64,000 nucleotides of DNA from Lentzea sp. NBRC 105346 (GTDB taxonomy: Bacteria; Actinomycetota; Actinomycetes; Mycobacteriales; Pseudonocardiaceae), in the NCBI RefSeq assembly GCF_030269605.1, contig NZ_BSTQ01000026.1, positions 23,823 through 87,822 of the forward strand, written 5' to 3'. Of the stretch, positions 1-7,582 are shown in pieces. Below the pieces are notes generated by a model. It had not been told where the DNA came from and searched no databases. It was given only the letters and a program-made list of their open reading frames with translations. How positions within the stretch are numbered: the first letter of the stretch is position 1; each line of letters begins with the position of its first letter. The translations under genes were made by a program, and so were the position numbers.

Positions 1-654
1 CCTGACGATCCTGAGGTCACGTTCGCCTCGATGGGGAACTACGTGTTCACCTGTGAGGCGTTGCTGGATGCCTTGCGGGCTGATGCGTTGAATCCTGACT
101 CTGATCACGACATGGGTGGGGACATCATCCCCATGCTTGTGGATCAAGGGTCGGCGCACGTCTACGACTTTGCTGACAACATCGTGCCCGGTGCTACCTC
201 GCGTGACGCGGGGTACTGGCGGGATGTCGGGACCATTGATGCGTACTACGACGCGCATATGGATCTTGTGTCTGTGAATCCGATCTTTAATTTGTACAAC
301 CAGTTGTGGCCTATTCGGACCGCCACGCCGCCGTTGCCGCCTGCCAAGTTCATTGCCGGTGGGTCGGCTGAGGATTCCATGGTTGGGCCTGGGTCGATCA
401 TCTCCGGGAAGATTCACGGGTCTGTGATCTCTTCCGATGTTGTGGTTGAGGTTGGGTCCGTGGTGCAGGGGTCTGTTTTGCTGCCCGGTGTGCGGATCGG
501 GAAGGGTGCTGTTGTTCGGCGGGCCATTCTTGATAAGAACGTGCTTGTGCCGGATGGGGCCTTGATTGGGGTGGATCCGGCTACTGATCGGGAGCGGTAC
601 ACGGTCAGTGCGGGTGGTGTCACCGTGCTTGGGAAGGGTGTTCGCGCCTACTGA
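1..654 (+). CDS. glgC: Glucose-1-phosphate adenylyltransferase, C-terminal part
   Basis: The frame is open from base 1, so the 5' part lies outside the window. About 217 residues remain. They hold the end of the nucleotidyltransferase domain (the GYWRDVGTIDAYY stretch contacts sugar phosphate in GlgC) and the C-terminal left-handed beta-helix with hexapeptide-like turns (VVVEVGSVVQGSVLLPGVRIG). The enzyme makes ADP-glucose from glucose-1-phosphate and ATP for glycogen and maltosyl-glucan synthesis in the cytosol. Codon use here is odd for this genome, with many GTT, CTT and GGG codons. Rv1213 holds the equivalent place upstream of the sigE block in mycobacteria. Confidence 0.93.
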   Translation, partial: PDDPEVTFASMGNYVFTCEALLDALRADALNPDSDHDMGGDIIPMLVDQGSAHVYDFADNIVPGATSRDAGYWRDVGTIDAYYDAHMDLVSVNPIFNLYNQLWPIRTATPPLPPAKFIAGGSAEDSMVGPGSIISGKIHGSVISSDVVVEVGSVVQGSVLLPGVRIGKGAVVRRAILDKNVLVPDGALIGVDPATDRERYTVSAGGVTVLGKGVRAY

Positions 655-724
655 CCGCCCTGGATGGGGCTTCAACGCTGTCCCGCCTGCCATCGCCCAA
701 CCCGACAAGGTCGAGGACCGTGAC

Positions 725-775
725 CAAGCCCTAAAGCGTGGCTTGACCCCAGGGCTCAGTTGCGGCAGGGCTTCG
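725..775 (+). repeat. Degenerate copy of an edge repeat
   Basis: The stretch CAAGCCCTAAAGCGTG, then GCTTGACC, then GCGGCAGGGC has the same skeleton as bases 63956-64000 (CAAGCGAAAAGCGTG, CTTGACC, GCGGCAGGGC). The rest of the 208-bp gap between glgC and the methyltransferase gene holds no ORF I would support. It runs on into a GC-rich tract (GGCTTCGCCTGCGATGCG). Confidence 0.5.
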
Positions 776-862
776 CCTGCGATGCGAGGGGAGGGCCCCA
801 CCACCCCTGTGGATTGCGCCCTGCGGGGGTGTTGGGGGGCTCGCGCTGCGCGCGTCGCGGAG

Positions 863-1549
863 TTAGGTGGGGCGGCGTGCGGCTACCAAGAGGCCGTCGC
901 CTAGCGGGAGGATTACTGGGACTAGGCGGTCATCCTCGCGGACGGACCTGGCGATGTCGCGCATGGCGGTGGTGGACTCGTCTCGCTGAGTGGAATCGAC
1001 CACTCGGCCGTGCCACAGGACGTTGTCGAACGCGATGACGCCGCCTGGGCGCAGCATGCGGACACCGTGTTCCAGGTACTGGGGGTACTCCGGCTTGTGT
1101 CCGTCTACGAAGACCAGGTCGTAGCCGCCGTCGGTAAGGCGGGGGAGTACGTCCAGGGCGCTGCCCATGATCAGGCGGGTGCGCGACGGCGCGATTTTCG
1201 CTCTGGCGAACATGTCGCGGGCTACGCGCTGGTGTTCGGGTTCCACGTCGATCGAGGTCAGGACGCCTGACTGGGGCATGCCGCCCAGCAGGTACAGGCC
1301 GCTGACCCCGGCGCCCGTGCCTACCTCTACCACGGCCTTGGCCTGCAGCGCCGCCGCTAGGAAGCGCAGGGCGGCGCCGCCGCCCGTGCCGATCGGGATG
1401 CAGCCCAGTTCCAGGCCGCGGGCCCGTGCGGCCTGCTGCACGTCGTCCTCCGGGAGGTACTGCTCCACGTACTCCCGAAGTGGCGAATCCGGTGTCACAA
1501 GCAGGGAGGTTACTGCTGCTCGTGCCCAAAACGGGTGAACCCGCCGCAA
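863..1549 (-). CDS. Class I SAM-dependent O-methyltransferase
   Basis: A 228-residue protein of the caffeoyl-CoA/catechol O-methyltransferase family. SAM-binding motif I is EVGTGAGVSGLYLL, followed by the acidic strand TSIDVEPEH, the motif YDLVFVDGHK and the late GGVIAFDNVLWHGRV segment, which carries the metal/substrate residues of this family. It is the positional homologue of Rv1220c, immediately upstream of and divergent from sigE. The substrate is unknown. A GTG at 1498 (LLVTPDSP) is a plausible shorter start, since the first 17 residues are not typical of the family. Confidence 0.85.
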   Translation of the reverse strand: MRRVHPFWARAAVTSLLVTPDSPLREYVEQYLPEDDVQQAARARGLELGCIPIGTGGGAALRFLAAALQAKAVVEVGTGAGVSGLYLLGGMPQSGVLTSIDVEPEHQRVARDMFARAKIAPSRTRLIMGSALDVLPRLTDGGYDLVFVDGHKPEYPQYLEHGVRMLRPGGVIAFDNVLWHGRVVDSTQRDESTTAMRDIARSVREDDRLVPVILPLGDGLLVAARRPT

Positions 1550-1643
1550 CCCGGGATTCTCAGGCAGCTCTCAGCCTCTCCTCACGATCGTCTAAAGGGA
1601 GCACGAGAAAGTGATGCTCGAGGTTGGAACCAGGCTCAGATCG

Positions 1644-1669
1644 GGAACACACGGGACCGGATCAGCGTT
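1644..1669 (+). promoter_or_regulatory. Possible ECF-type promoter of sigE
   Basis: GGAAC at 1644-1648 and CGTT at 1666-1669 are 17 bp apart, close to the GGAAC / CGTT arrangement used by many ECF sigma factors. They lie about 48 bp before the sigE ATG, so autoregulation by SigE or control by a related ECF factor is possible. This is inferred from spacing only. Confidence 0.35.
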
Positions 1670-1716
1670 GAGCCGCTCAAGGGCTACCGGGCCCGCTGGA
1701 GGTGCCGTAACACCTG

Positions 1717-2295
1717 ATGCGTACACAGTCGAGTTCCGCGGAGGCCGTCGCGCCCATCGAGACGGTCGACTGGACGCCGCCCTCGTGGGACGAGGTCGTG
1801 CGCGAGCACGCTGACCGGGTGTACCGGCTGGCGTATCGCCTGACCGGTAACCAGCACGACGCCGAGGACCTTACCCAGGAGACTTTCATCCGGGTGTTCC
1901 GGTCGCTGGCGTCGTACAAGCCCGGCACCTTTGAGGGGTGGCTGCACCGCATCACTACCAACCTCTTCCTCGACATGGCTCGGCGCCGGTCGCGGTTGCG
2001 GATGGAGGGGTTGCCCGAGGACACCGATCGGCTGGAGGGGGACGACCCCACGCCGGAGGAGATCTGGGACAACACGCACCTGGACCCGGACCTGCAGGCT
2101 GCTCTTGACGAGCTGCCCGCCGAGTTTCGCGCCGCCGTCGTCCTCTGTGACGTGGAAGGTCTCTCCTACGAGGAGATCGGCGCCACACTCGGGGTGAAAC
2201 TGGGTACCGTGAGAAGCAGGATCCACCGGGGCCGTCAGGCTCTGCGCGCCGCTCTGGAACGCCGGAGGGAAACTGTGCGGGAGGACTCTGCATGA
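1717..2295 (+). CDS. sigE: ECF RNA polymerase sigma factor SigE
   Basis: A 192-residue ECF sigma factor. Region 2 spans about 26-95 (DAEDLTQETFIRVFRSLASY and the -10 contact helix near WLHRITTNLFLDMARRR). Region 4 spans about 125-185, with a helix-turn-helix at GLSYEEIGATLGVKLGTVR. It directs polymerase to cell-envelope and heat-stress genes. It is followed with a 4-bp ATGA overlap by its anti-sigma factor and then by htrA and tatB, the same order as mycobacterial sigE-rseA-htrA-tatB, which is the main support for the name. Confidence 0.92.
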   Translation: MRTQSSSAEAVAPIETVDWTPPSWDEVVREHADRVYRLAYRLTGNQHDAEDLTQETFIRVFRSLASYKPGTFEGWLHRITTNLFLDMARRRSRLRMEGLPEDTDRLEGDDPTPEEIWDNTHLDPDLQAALDELPAEFRAAVVLCDVEGLSYEEIGATLGVKLGTVRSRIHRGRQALRAALERRRETVREDSA

Positions 2296-2798
2296 CCGAC
2301 CTGCGTGGTTGGCGCTTGCCCGAGCAGCATCTTCTGCCGGACGCCGTTGTCGCATTCGTTGACGGCGAGCTCTCGGCAACCGCGCACCAGCGTGCGGCGG
2401 CACACCTCGCGCGCTGTGGGTTCTGCGCGTTCGAGACCTACTCCCAGCAGCAGGCACGGCTGGCCGTGCGGTCGGCTGGGGCGCCTACGGCACCCGCTGG
2501 GCTGCTCGACCGGCTTGGGCAGATTCCGCAGGAAGCCGAGCTGCCGAGTGCGCCCGAAGGGCTCGCGCTGGACGAGAACGGGCAGTTCGTCACCGCGCAG
2601 CGCGCCTTCGGATCCGGGCCGCGGCTCGGTGAGTCGAAGCCGTTGGGGAGTCAGGGCTGGTTCGCCGGCCGTCGGACCCGGCAGGGTGCGGGGGTCGTGG
2701 TGTCCGGGTTGATGATCGGCGCCCTGGCGTTCATGGCCGCCGACAACGAGGAAGCCCCGGCGCTCGACGGGCGCGCCGCGCTGGTCGTTAACCACTGA
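2292..2798 (+). CDS. rseA: Anti-sigma-E factor with zinc-binding domain
   Basis: 168 residues. The N-terminal zinc-associated anti-sigma domain has HxxxCxxC as H38-x3-C42-x2-C45, which in this family binds zinc and grips the sigma factor. A hydrophobic segment at about 132-150 (VVVSGLMIGALAFMAA) after a basic stretch could anchor the C-terminus. Translation is coupled to sigE through an ATGA overlap, so sigma and anti-sigma are made in step. In mycobacteria RseA is released by phosphorylation and proteolysis; nothing here shows which route applies. Confidence 0.88.
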   Translation: MTDLRGWRLPEQHLLPDAVVAFVDGELSATAHQRAAAHLARCGFCAFETYSQQQARLAVRSAGAPTAPAGLLDRLGQIPQEAELPSAPEGLALDENGQFVTAQRAFGSGPRLGESKPLGSQGWFAGRRTRQGAGVVVSGLMIGALAFMAADNEEAPALDGRAALVVNH

Positions 2799-2833
2799 CG
2801 CCAGTTTCACCGATTCTGTAGCAGGCTGTTGGC

Positions 2834-4354
2834 GTGAGTGAGCAGTCGCCGAACGGACAGACGTCCACCCCCGTGTCCGGTGTGGACGACGGCGCGCATC
2901 GCAGGCTGCGGCCCCGGCCGATCGACCGGCCGGCCGTCGATCCCTCGCTCTCCACTACTTTTGGGCGCCCTTCCGGTGTGGAGGGCGCTTTCGCGCGCGG
3001 GCCCGAGGTGACTCCGCCGCCCGTTCAGCTCGCACCGCCGCCGCCCGAGGCGTTGGCGACCGCCTTCGGGCGTCCGCCCTACGGCGACGAGCTGCTGCAG
3101 CGCCCGCCTGGGGACTCTCCCGTGGATCCGGACATCGAGCCGGTGTTCTGGGAGGGCAAGACCGCCGGTGAGCCGTGGCGCGACCCCGGCGCCGGTGCCG
3201 TGATCGGCCCGCCCGCGGTCACCGAAGAGGCGCCCGCCAAAGAGACCAAGCCCGCGCCCGGCCCGCAGCTGTCGGTGCCCGAGCTGCTGTTCGGCCGCCG
3301 CGTGAAGCCGATGGCGTTGGTGTTTTTGCTGGTCATCGTGCTGGCGATCGGTGCCGTCGGTGGCCTCGTCGGTTGGCTCTTCGGCCGCGCGGGCAACCCG
3401 CTGACCGACGCCGGCGTGACGCTCGCCGAGGTGGCGCCCGGCAAGGAACGTCCGGCCGGCTCGATCTCCGACATCGCCAAGCGTGTGACGCCGTCGGTGG
3501 TGTCGATCGAGTTCAAGGGCACGAACGTGGCCGGCATCGGCTCGGGCGTCGTGATCGACGGCCAGGGCTACATCCTGACCAACGACCACGTCGTGGCGCC
3601 CGCCGCGCAGGACACCTCCGCGAAGCTCACCGCCGTGTTCACCGACGGCACCCGTGCCGTGGCGCGGATCGTCGGCCGCGACTCGAAGACCGACCTCGCG
3701 GTGATCCGGGTCGAGGTGAAGAACCCGACCGTGCTGCGGTTCGGCAACTCCGACGAGCTGCAGGTCGGTGACTCGGTCATCGCGGTCGGCTCGCCGCTGC
3801 AGCTGTCCAACACCGTCACCGAGGGCATCGTGTCCGCGCTGCACCGGCCCGTGACGGCGGCGGGGGAGAACGGCGGCCCGCAGGTCACCTACGACGCCAT
3901 CCAGACCGACGCGGCGATCAACCCGGGCAACTCCGGTGGCGCCCTGGTCGACTCGTCGGGTGCTCTCGTGGGCATCAACTCGTCGATCCGCACCGAGACC
4001 GGTGGGTCGGTGGGCCTCGGGTTCGCGATCTCCGGCAACCAGGCGCGCAAGATCGCCGAGGCGCTGATCCGCGACGGTCAGGTCAAGCACGCGGACATGA
4101 ACCTCAACGTCAAGTCCGTGTCCGCCGAGACGTCCGAGGGAGCGCAGGTGCAGAACGTGCCCGCGGGTGGGGCGGCCGCCGCTGCCGGAATCCAGGAGGG
4201 TGACGTGATCACCAAGGTCGGGAACCGGATGGTGCGCAACGCCGCCGAGCTGACGGTGGCCGTTCGCGAGCACGCCATCGGTGAGACGGTGAAGGTCGTG
4301 CTGGCTCGGCAGGGCAGGGAGCTCACGATCGACGTGACTCTCAAGTCCGACTGA
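2834..4354 (+). CDS. htrA: HtrA/DegP-like membrane serine protease with PDZ domain
   Basis: 506 residues from a GTG start. A proline-rich cytoplasmic tail (1-155) is followed by one membrane helix at about 160-182, a trypsin-like domain and a C-terminal PDZ domain (about 410-500). The catalytic triad is complete: H252 in TNDHVV, D287 in KTDLAVI and S367 in GNSGGAL. The protease domain would face outside and handle misfolded envelope proteins. It is the third gene of the sigE group, 35 bp behind rseA, and a likely SigE target. Confidence 0.92.
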   Translation: MSEQSPNGQTSTPVSGVDDGAHRRLRPRPIDRPAVDPSLSTTFGRPSGVEGAFARGPEVTPPPVQLAPPPPEALATAFGRPPYGDELLQRPPGDSPVDPDIEPVFWEGKTAGEPWRDPGAGAVIGPPAVTEEAPAKETKPAPGPQLSVPELLFGRRVKPMALVFLLVIVLAIGAVGGLVGWLFGRAGNPLTDAGVTLAEVAPGKERPAGSISDIAKRVTPSVVSIEFKGTNVAGIGSGVVIDGQGYILTNDHVVAPAAQDTSAKLTAVFTDGTRAVARIVGRDSKTDLAVIRVEVKNPTVLRFGNSDELQVGDSVIAVGSPLQLSNTVTEGIVSALHRPVTAAGENGGPQVTYDAIQTDAAINPGNSGGALVDSSGALVGINSSIRTETGGSVGLGFAISGNQARKIAEALIRDGQVKHADMNLNVKSVSAETSEGAQVQNVPAGGAAAAAGIQEGDVITKVGNRMVRNAAELTVAVREHAIGETVKVVLARQGRELTIDVTLKSD

Positions 4355-4386
4355 CGGTGTTGGATGGCGCTCGCTCCGCTCGCGCG

Positions 4387-4496
4387 GTGAGGTCGCCGGA
4401 AGTCGGTGTCTTCCCTCGTGATTTCGCGTGGCCCAGCGCCCTAGGGGGCGCCGGGCCGCGCGAAATGACTCAGTCCAGACACCGACGCGACCTCAC
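4387..4496. repeat. 110-bp nested inverted repeat between htrA and tatB
   Basis: Three concentric pairs of arms. The outer GTGAGGTCGC (4387-4396) pairs with GCGACCTCAC (4487-4496). The middle TCGGTGTCT (4403-4411) pairs with AGACACCGA (4477-4485). The inner arms start TTTCGCG (4422) and end CGCGAAA (4465), with matched GGCCC/GGGCC and GCGCCC/GGGCGC blocks around the centre TAG. As RNA it would fold into one long interrupted stem. It could end htrA transcription, but there is no T-tract. tatB begins 15 bp beyond it. Confidence 0.85.
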
Positions 4497-4511
4497 GGCT
4501 AGGCTGGCGTT

Positions 4512-4886
4512 GTGTTCGACAGCATCGGGTGGGGCGAGATCCTCATCATCGTCGTCGCGGGCCTGTTCATCCTGGGCCCGGACCGCCTGCCGGAGGCTGC
4601 GGCATGGCTCGGCCGGACCGTGCGCCAGATTCGCGAGTACGCGACCGGCGCACGCGAGCAGCTGAAGCAGGAGATGGGGCCCGAGTTCGAACAGCTGCGC
4701 AAGCCGCTGGAGGACCTGCGGGAGCTGCGCAACTTCGATCCGAAGCGCGCGGTCACGAAGCACCTGTTCGACGACTCGGACGCCAAGCCCAACGGGTATC
4801 CGGCCACGCCGTCGACGCCGCCGATCCAGGAGCAGCGGCCGCTGTCGCCGGGCGAGCGTCCGCCCTACGACCCGGACGCGACCTGA
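4512..4886 (+). CDS. tatB: Sec-independent translocase protein TatB
   Basis: 124 residues from a GTG start. An N-terminal membrane helix (about 7-22, ILIIVVAGLFILGPDRLP) with the Gly-Pro hinge is followed by an amphipathic helix (LPEAAAWLGRTVRQIREYA), charged coiled segments and a proline-rich tail, as in TatB. It works with TatA and TatC to export folded twin-arginine substrates. Its place directly after htrA matches mycobacterial Rv1224. tatA and tatC are not in this window. Confidence 0.92.
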   Translation: MFDSIGWGEILIIVVAGLFILGPDRLPEAAAWLGRTVRQIREYATGAREQLKQEMGPEFEQLRKPLEDLRELRNFDPKRAVTKHLFDDSDAKPNGYPATPSTPPIQEQRPLSPGERPPYDPDAT

Positions 4887-4890
4887 GGCG

Positions 4891-5301
4891 TCAGGCCAGG
4901 TCGGCCAGCACCTCGTGGATCGCGGGTGCCGTCTCGTCGTGCGCCGCGTACTCCGCGGCCGTCACGTAGCTCAGCTCGGCGATCTCCCCGCACGGCCGGG
5001 GTTCGCCGTCCAAGTCGGCGGTGAAGCAGGTCATGTCGACCATCGCCCCCTCACCCTCCCCATAGGCGGGCGCGACGTACCGCCGCAGCAGCCGGGGCTC
5101 CCGCAGCCGCACGCCCAGCTCCTCCGCGACCTCGCGTCTGAGGGCGGCCTCGAGCGTCTCGCCCGGCTCGATCTTGCCGCCGGGGAGGTAGAAGGCCTGC
5201 TTGTGCCGTGAGCGGACGACCAGCAGCCGCCCGTCCCGCACGTGCACGAGCCCGACGACCGTGATCAGGTGTACTCCCCGTCCGTACCGAGGCGGTCGCA
5301 C
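4891..5301 (-). CDS. Nudix hydrolase
   Basis: 136 residues with a full Nudix box at 41-64 (GGKIEPGETLEAALRREVAE, then ELGV), fitting GX5EX7REUXEEXGU. It should hydrolyse a nucleoside diphosphate linked to another group; the substrate cannot be told. The start lies inside the end of the upstream marR gene (37-bp overlap), and no later ATG, GTG or TTG keeps the first strand. The two genes are therefore likely co-transcribed. It converges on tatB, with 4 bp between stops. Confidence 0.85.
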   Translation of the reverse strand: MRPPRYGRGVHLITVVGLVHVRDGRLLVVRSRHKQAFYLPGGKIEPGETLEAALRREVAEELGVRLREPRLLRRYVAPAYGEGEGAMVDMTCFTADLDGEPRPCGEIAELSYVTAAEYAAHDETAPAIHEVLADLA

Positions 5302-5762
5302 GTCTGGCCGAACGCCTCCAGCTCGCCGGGGCCGAAGCTCTCGCCGAAGTGCTGCGCGACGCCCGCGAGATGGGTGACCGAGGCGTTCTTCAGGCGATCC
5401 ATGCCCTGAGGTGTGAGTACCGCAACGATGCCGCGTCCGTCACCATCGGCGCGTTCCCGCCCGACGAGGCCCGCGCGTTCCAAACGGTCCACGAGGCGAG
5501 TCACACCGGAGCGCGACAGCAGCACGGCGTCCGCTAGTTCGGTCATGCGCATCCGCATGCCTGGTGTCTCCGCCAACTGGACGAGGACGTCATAGGCCGC
5601 GAGCGAAAGGCGCTGCTCAGCAATCAGTTCGGTCTCGAGGATCCGAGTGATCCTTGCATGCGCGCGGAGGAACGATCGCCACACCCCGAGCTCAACGCGG
5701 GTGGGCAAACGGGAACTACCCGAATCCGGCACGGATGTCGATGTTACGGACTGCAGGTGCAT
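5265..5762 (-). CDS. MarR-family transcriptional regulator
   Basis: 165 residues from ATG 5762. The winged-helix core holds LSLAAYDVLVQLAETPGMRM, the recognition helix region LLSRSGVTRLVDRLERAGLV and the wing GDGRGIVAVLT, all typical of MarR dimers. An upstream in-frame start at 5834 would run into the mrp start region, so I prefer 5762. It is divergent from mrp with 65 bp between start codons, a natural place for a shared or autoregulatory operator. The ligand is unknown. Confidence 0.85.
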   Translation of the reverse strand: MHLQSVTSTSVPDSGSSRLPTRVELGVWRSFLRAHARITRILETELIAEQRLSLAAYDVLVQLAETPGMRMRMTELADAVLLSRSGVTRLVDRLERAGLVGRERADGDGRGIVAVLTPQGMDRLKNASVTHLAGVAQHFGESFGPGELEAFGQTCDRLGTDGEYT

Positions 5763-5827
5763 GACTACGACCTGACCCTGTGGACGAAAGTGACCAGTCG
5801 GTAGAACGTCGCTGGGCCGGACGTAGC

Positions 5828-6973
5828 ATGGCAAACGTGAAGCTCCTACCCGCGGTCGACGACGTCCACAAGGCGCTGTCCGGAGTCCAGGACCCCGAGA
5901 TCAAGCGTCCCATCACCGAGCTCGGGATGGTCAAGAACGTCTCAGTTGGCGAAGACGGGATCGTGGCGGTCGAGGTCTACCTGACGGTGGCCGGCTGCCC
6001 GTTGCGGGACAAGATCACGGCGGACGTGACGGCCGCGGTCAAGGCACTCGAAGGCGTGCGCGACGTGCGCGTCACGCTCGACGTGATGAGCGACGCCCAG
6101 CGCACGGAGCTGCGCAAGTCCCTGCGCGGCGGCGCGGAGGAGCCGGTCATCCCGTTCGCCCAGCCGGGCTCGCTGACGCGCGTCTACTGCGTCGCGTCCG
6201 GCAAGGGCGGGGTCGGCAAGTCCAGCGTCACGGTGAACCTCGCGGTCGCGATGGCCGCGCGCGGCCTGTCCGTCGGCATCGTCGACGCCGACATCTACGG
6301 CCACTCGATCCCGCGCATGCTCGGCGCTGACGGAAAGCCGACGCAGGTCGAGAAGATGATCATGCCGCCGCAGGCGCATGGCGTGAAGGTCATCTCGATC
6401 GGCATGTTCACGCCGGGCAACACCCCGGTCGTGTGGCGCGGCCCGATGCTGCACCGCGCGCTGCAGCAGTTCCTCGCCGACGTGTTCTGGGGCGACCTGG
6501 ACGTGCTGCTGCTCGACCTGCCGCCCGGCACCGGCGACATCGCGATCTCGGTGGCGCAGCTGGTGCCGAACGCCGAGATCCTGGTCGTGACGACCCCGCA
6601 GCAGGCCGCCGCCGAGGTGGCCGAGCGGGCGGGCTCGATCGCGTTGCAGACCCGGCAGCGGGTCGCGGGCGTGATCGAGAACATGTCCTGGCTGGAGATG
6701 CCCGACGGCTCCCGCATGGAGGTCTTCGGTTCGGGCGGCGGTTCCGCGGTGGCCGAGTCGCTGACCAAGGCCGTCGGCGCCGACGTGCCGTTGCTGGGCC
6801 AGGTGCCGCTCGACCCGCGGCTGCGGGAGAACGGTGACACCGGCACGCCGATCGTCACCGCCGTCCCGGAGTCGGCGGCGGCACAGGTGCTGACCGAGGT
6901 GGCGCAGAAGCTCAGCGTGCGGTCGCGCGGCCTGGCCGGGCGGCTGCTGAACGTGTCGCCCGCGGGCCGCTGA
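5828..6973 (+). CDS. mrp: Mrp/ApbC iron-sulfur cluster carrier P-loop ATPase
   Basis: 381 residues from ATG 5828. A MIP18/DUF59 domain (about 8-90) is followed by a MinD-like ATPase with the deviant Walker A GKGGVGKS (125-132), DADIYGHSIPRMLG and LLLDLPPGTGD. Family members bind and transfer Fe-S clusters to apo-proteins in the cytosol. The CxxC cluster motif of many Mrp proteins is absent: the equivalent stretch reads NMSWLEMPDGSRM, as I recall for actinobacterial Mrp. A GTG at 5780 is in frame but would reach into the marR promoter region. Confidence 0.92.
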   Translation: MANVKLLPAVDDVHKALSGVQDPEIKRPITELGMVKNVSVGEDGIVAVEVYLTVAGCPLRDKITADVTAAVKALEGVRDVRVTLDVMSDAQRTELRKSLRGGAEEPVIPFAQPGSLTRVYCVASGKGGVGKSSVTVNLAVAMAARGLSVGIVDADIYGHSIPRMLGADGKPTQVEKMIMPPQAHGVKVISIGMFTPGNTPVVWRGPMLHRALQQFLADVFWGDLDVLLLDLPPGTGDIAISVAQLVPNAEILVVTTPQQAAAEVAERAGSIALQTRQRVAGVIENMSWLEMPDGSRMEVFGSGGGSAVAESLTKAVGADVPLLGQVPLDPRLRENGDTGTPIVTAVPESAAAQVLTEVAQKLSVRSRGLAGRLLNVSPAGR

Positions 6974-6978
6974 CCCGG

Positions 6979-7005
6979 TTGTCCACAGGCCACGAGTTGT
7001 CCACA
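6979..7005 (+). promoter_or_regulatory. Pair of DnaA-box-like sites
   Basis: Two perfect TTGTCCACA nonamers, at 6979-6987 and 6997-7005, lie in the same orientation 18 bp apart just behind the mrp stop. TTGTCCACA is the preferred DnaA box of Streptomyces-type chromosomes. No AT-rich unwinding region or larger box array is present, so this is not an origin. Confidence 0.6.
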
Positions 7006-7090
7006 GGTCGATGGTCGCGTGGCCGGAACTGTCGGTCCTGCCTGGGAGAATTGAAACCGGGGGTCCCCCAGCGGGTCGGGGACGCTCGCG

Positions 7091-7582
7091 TCAGCGCGGC
7101 TCGTAGTCCCGGGCCCGGACCTTCTTCTCCTTGACCAGGCGGTCCAGCTCGCCGCGCACGAAGTCGCGCGTCGCGACCTCGCCCACCGCGAGCCGCAGCG
7201 CGGCCAGCTCACGGGCGAGGAACTCGGTGTCGGCCTTCGTCTGCGCGGCCCGCGCCCGGTCCTCCTCGAGCGACACGCGGTCGCGGTCGTCCTGCCGGTT
7301 CTGCGCCAGCAGGATCAGCGGCGCGGCGTAGGCGGCCTGCGTCGAGAACGCCAGGTTCAGCAGGATGAACGGATAGGGGTCCCAGCGCAGCGAGACCGCG
7401 AACAGGTTCAGCGCGATCCAGGACACCACGAGGACCGTCTGCCAGAACAGGAACTTCCCGGTCCCCAGAAACCGGGCCAGCCGCTCCGACACGCGCCCGA
7501 ACGCCTCGGGGTCGATCGCGAACCGGAACCGCCGGGGTTCGCGCGGCTGGTCGAGTCGGCGCCGCGGCAGCAGTTCAGGCAT
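7091..7582 (-). CDS. DUF1003 family membrane protein
   Basis: 163 residues with two membrane helices (about 46-66 and 72-92) and the family signature DPYPFILLNLAFSTQAAYA followed by APLILLAQNRQ. A long charged, probably coiled-coil tail follows (DDRDRVSLEEDRARAAQTKAD). It overlaps the end of the MgtE-N/CBS gene by 8 bp and is surely co-transcribed with it. The function is unknown; the pairing with an MgtE-like sensor domain hints at divalent-cation homeostasis. Confidence 0.85.
   Translation of the reverse strand: MPELLPRRRLDQPREPRRFRFAIDPEAFGRVSERLARFLGTGKFLFWQTVLVVSWIALNLFAVSLRWDPYPFILLNLAFSTQAAYAAPLILLAQNRQDDRDRVSLEEDRARAAQTKADTEFLARELAALRLAVGEVATRDFVRGELDRLVKEKKVRARDYEPR

Noticed and set aside
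6979..7005. Chromosome origin
   Set aside because: Only two DnaA boxes, no AT-rich unwinding element, and no dnaA, dnaN or gyrB genes nearby.
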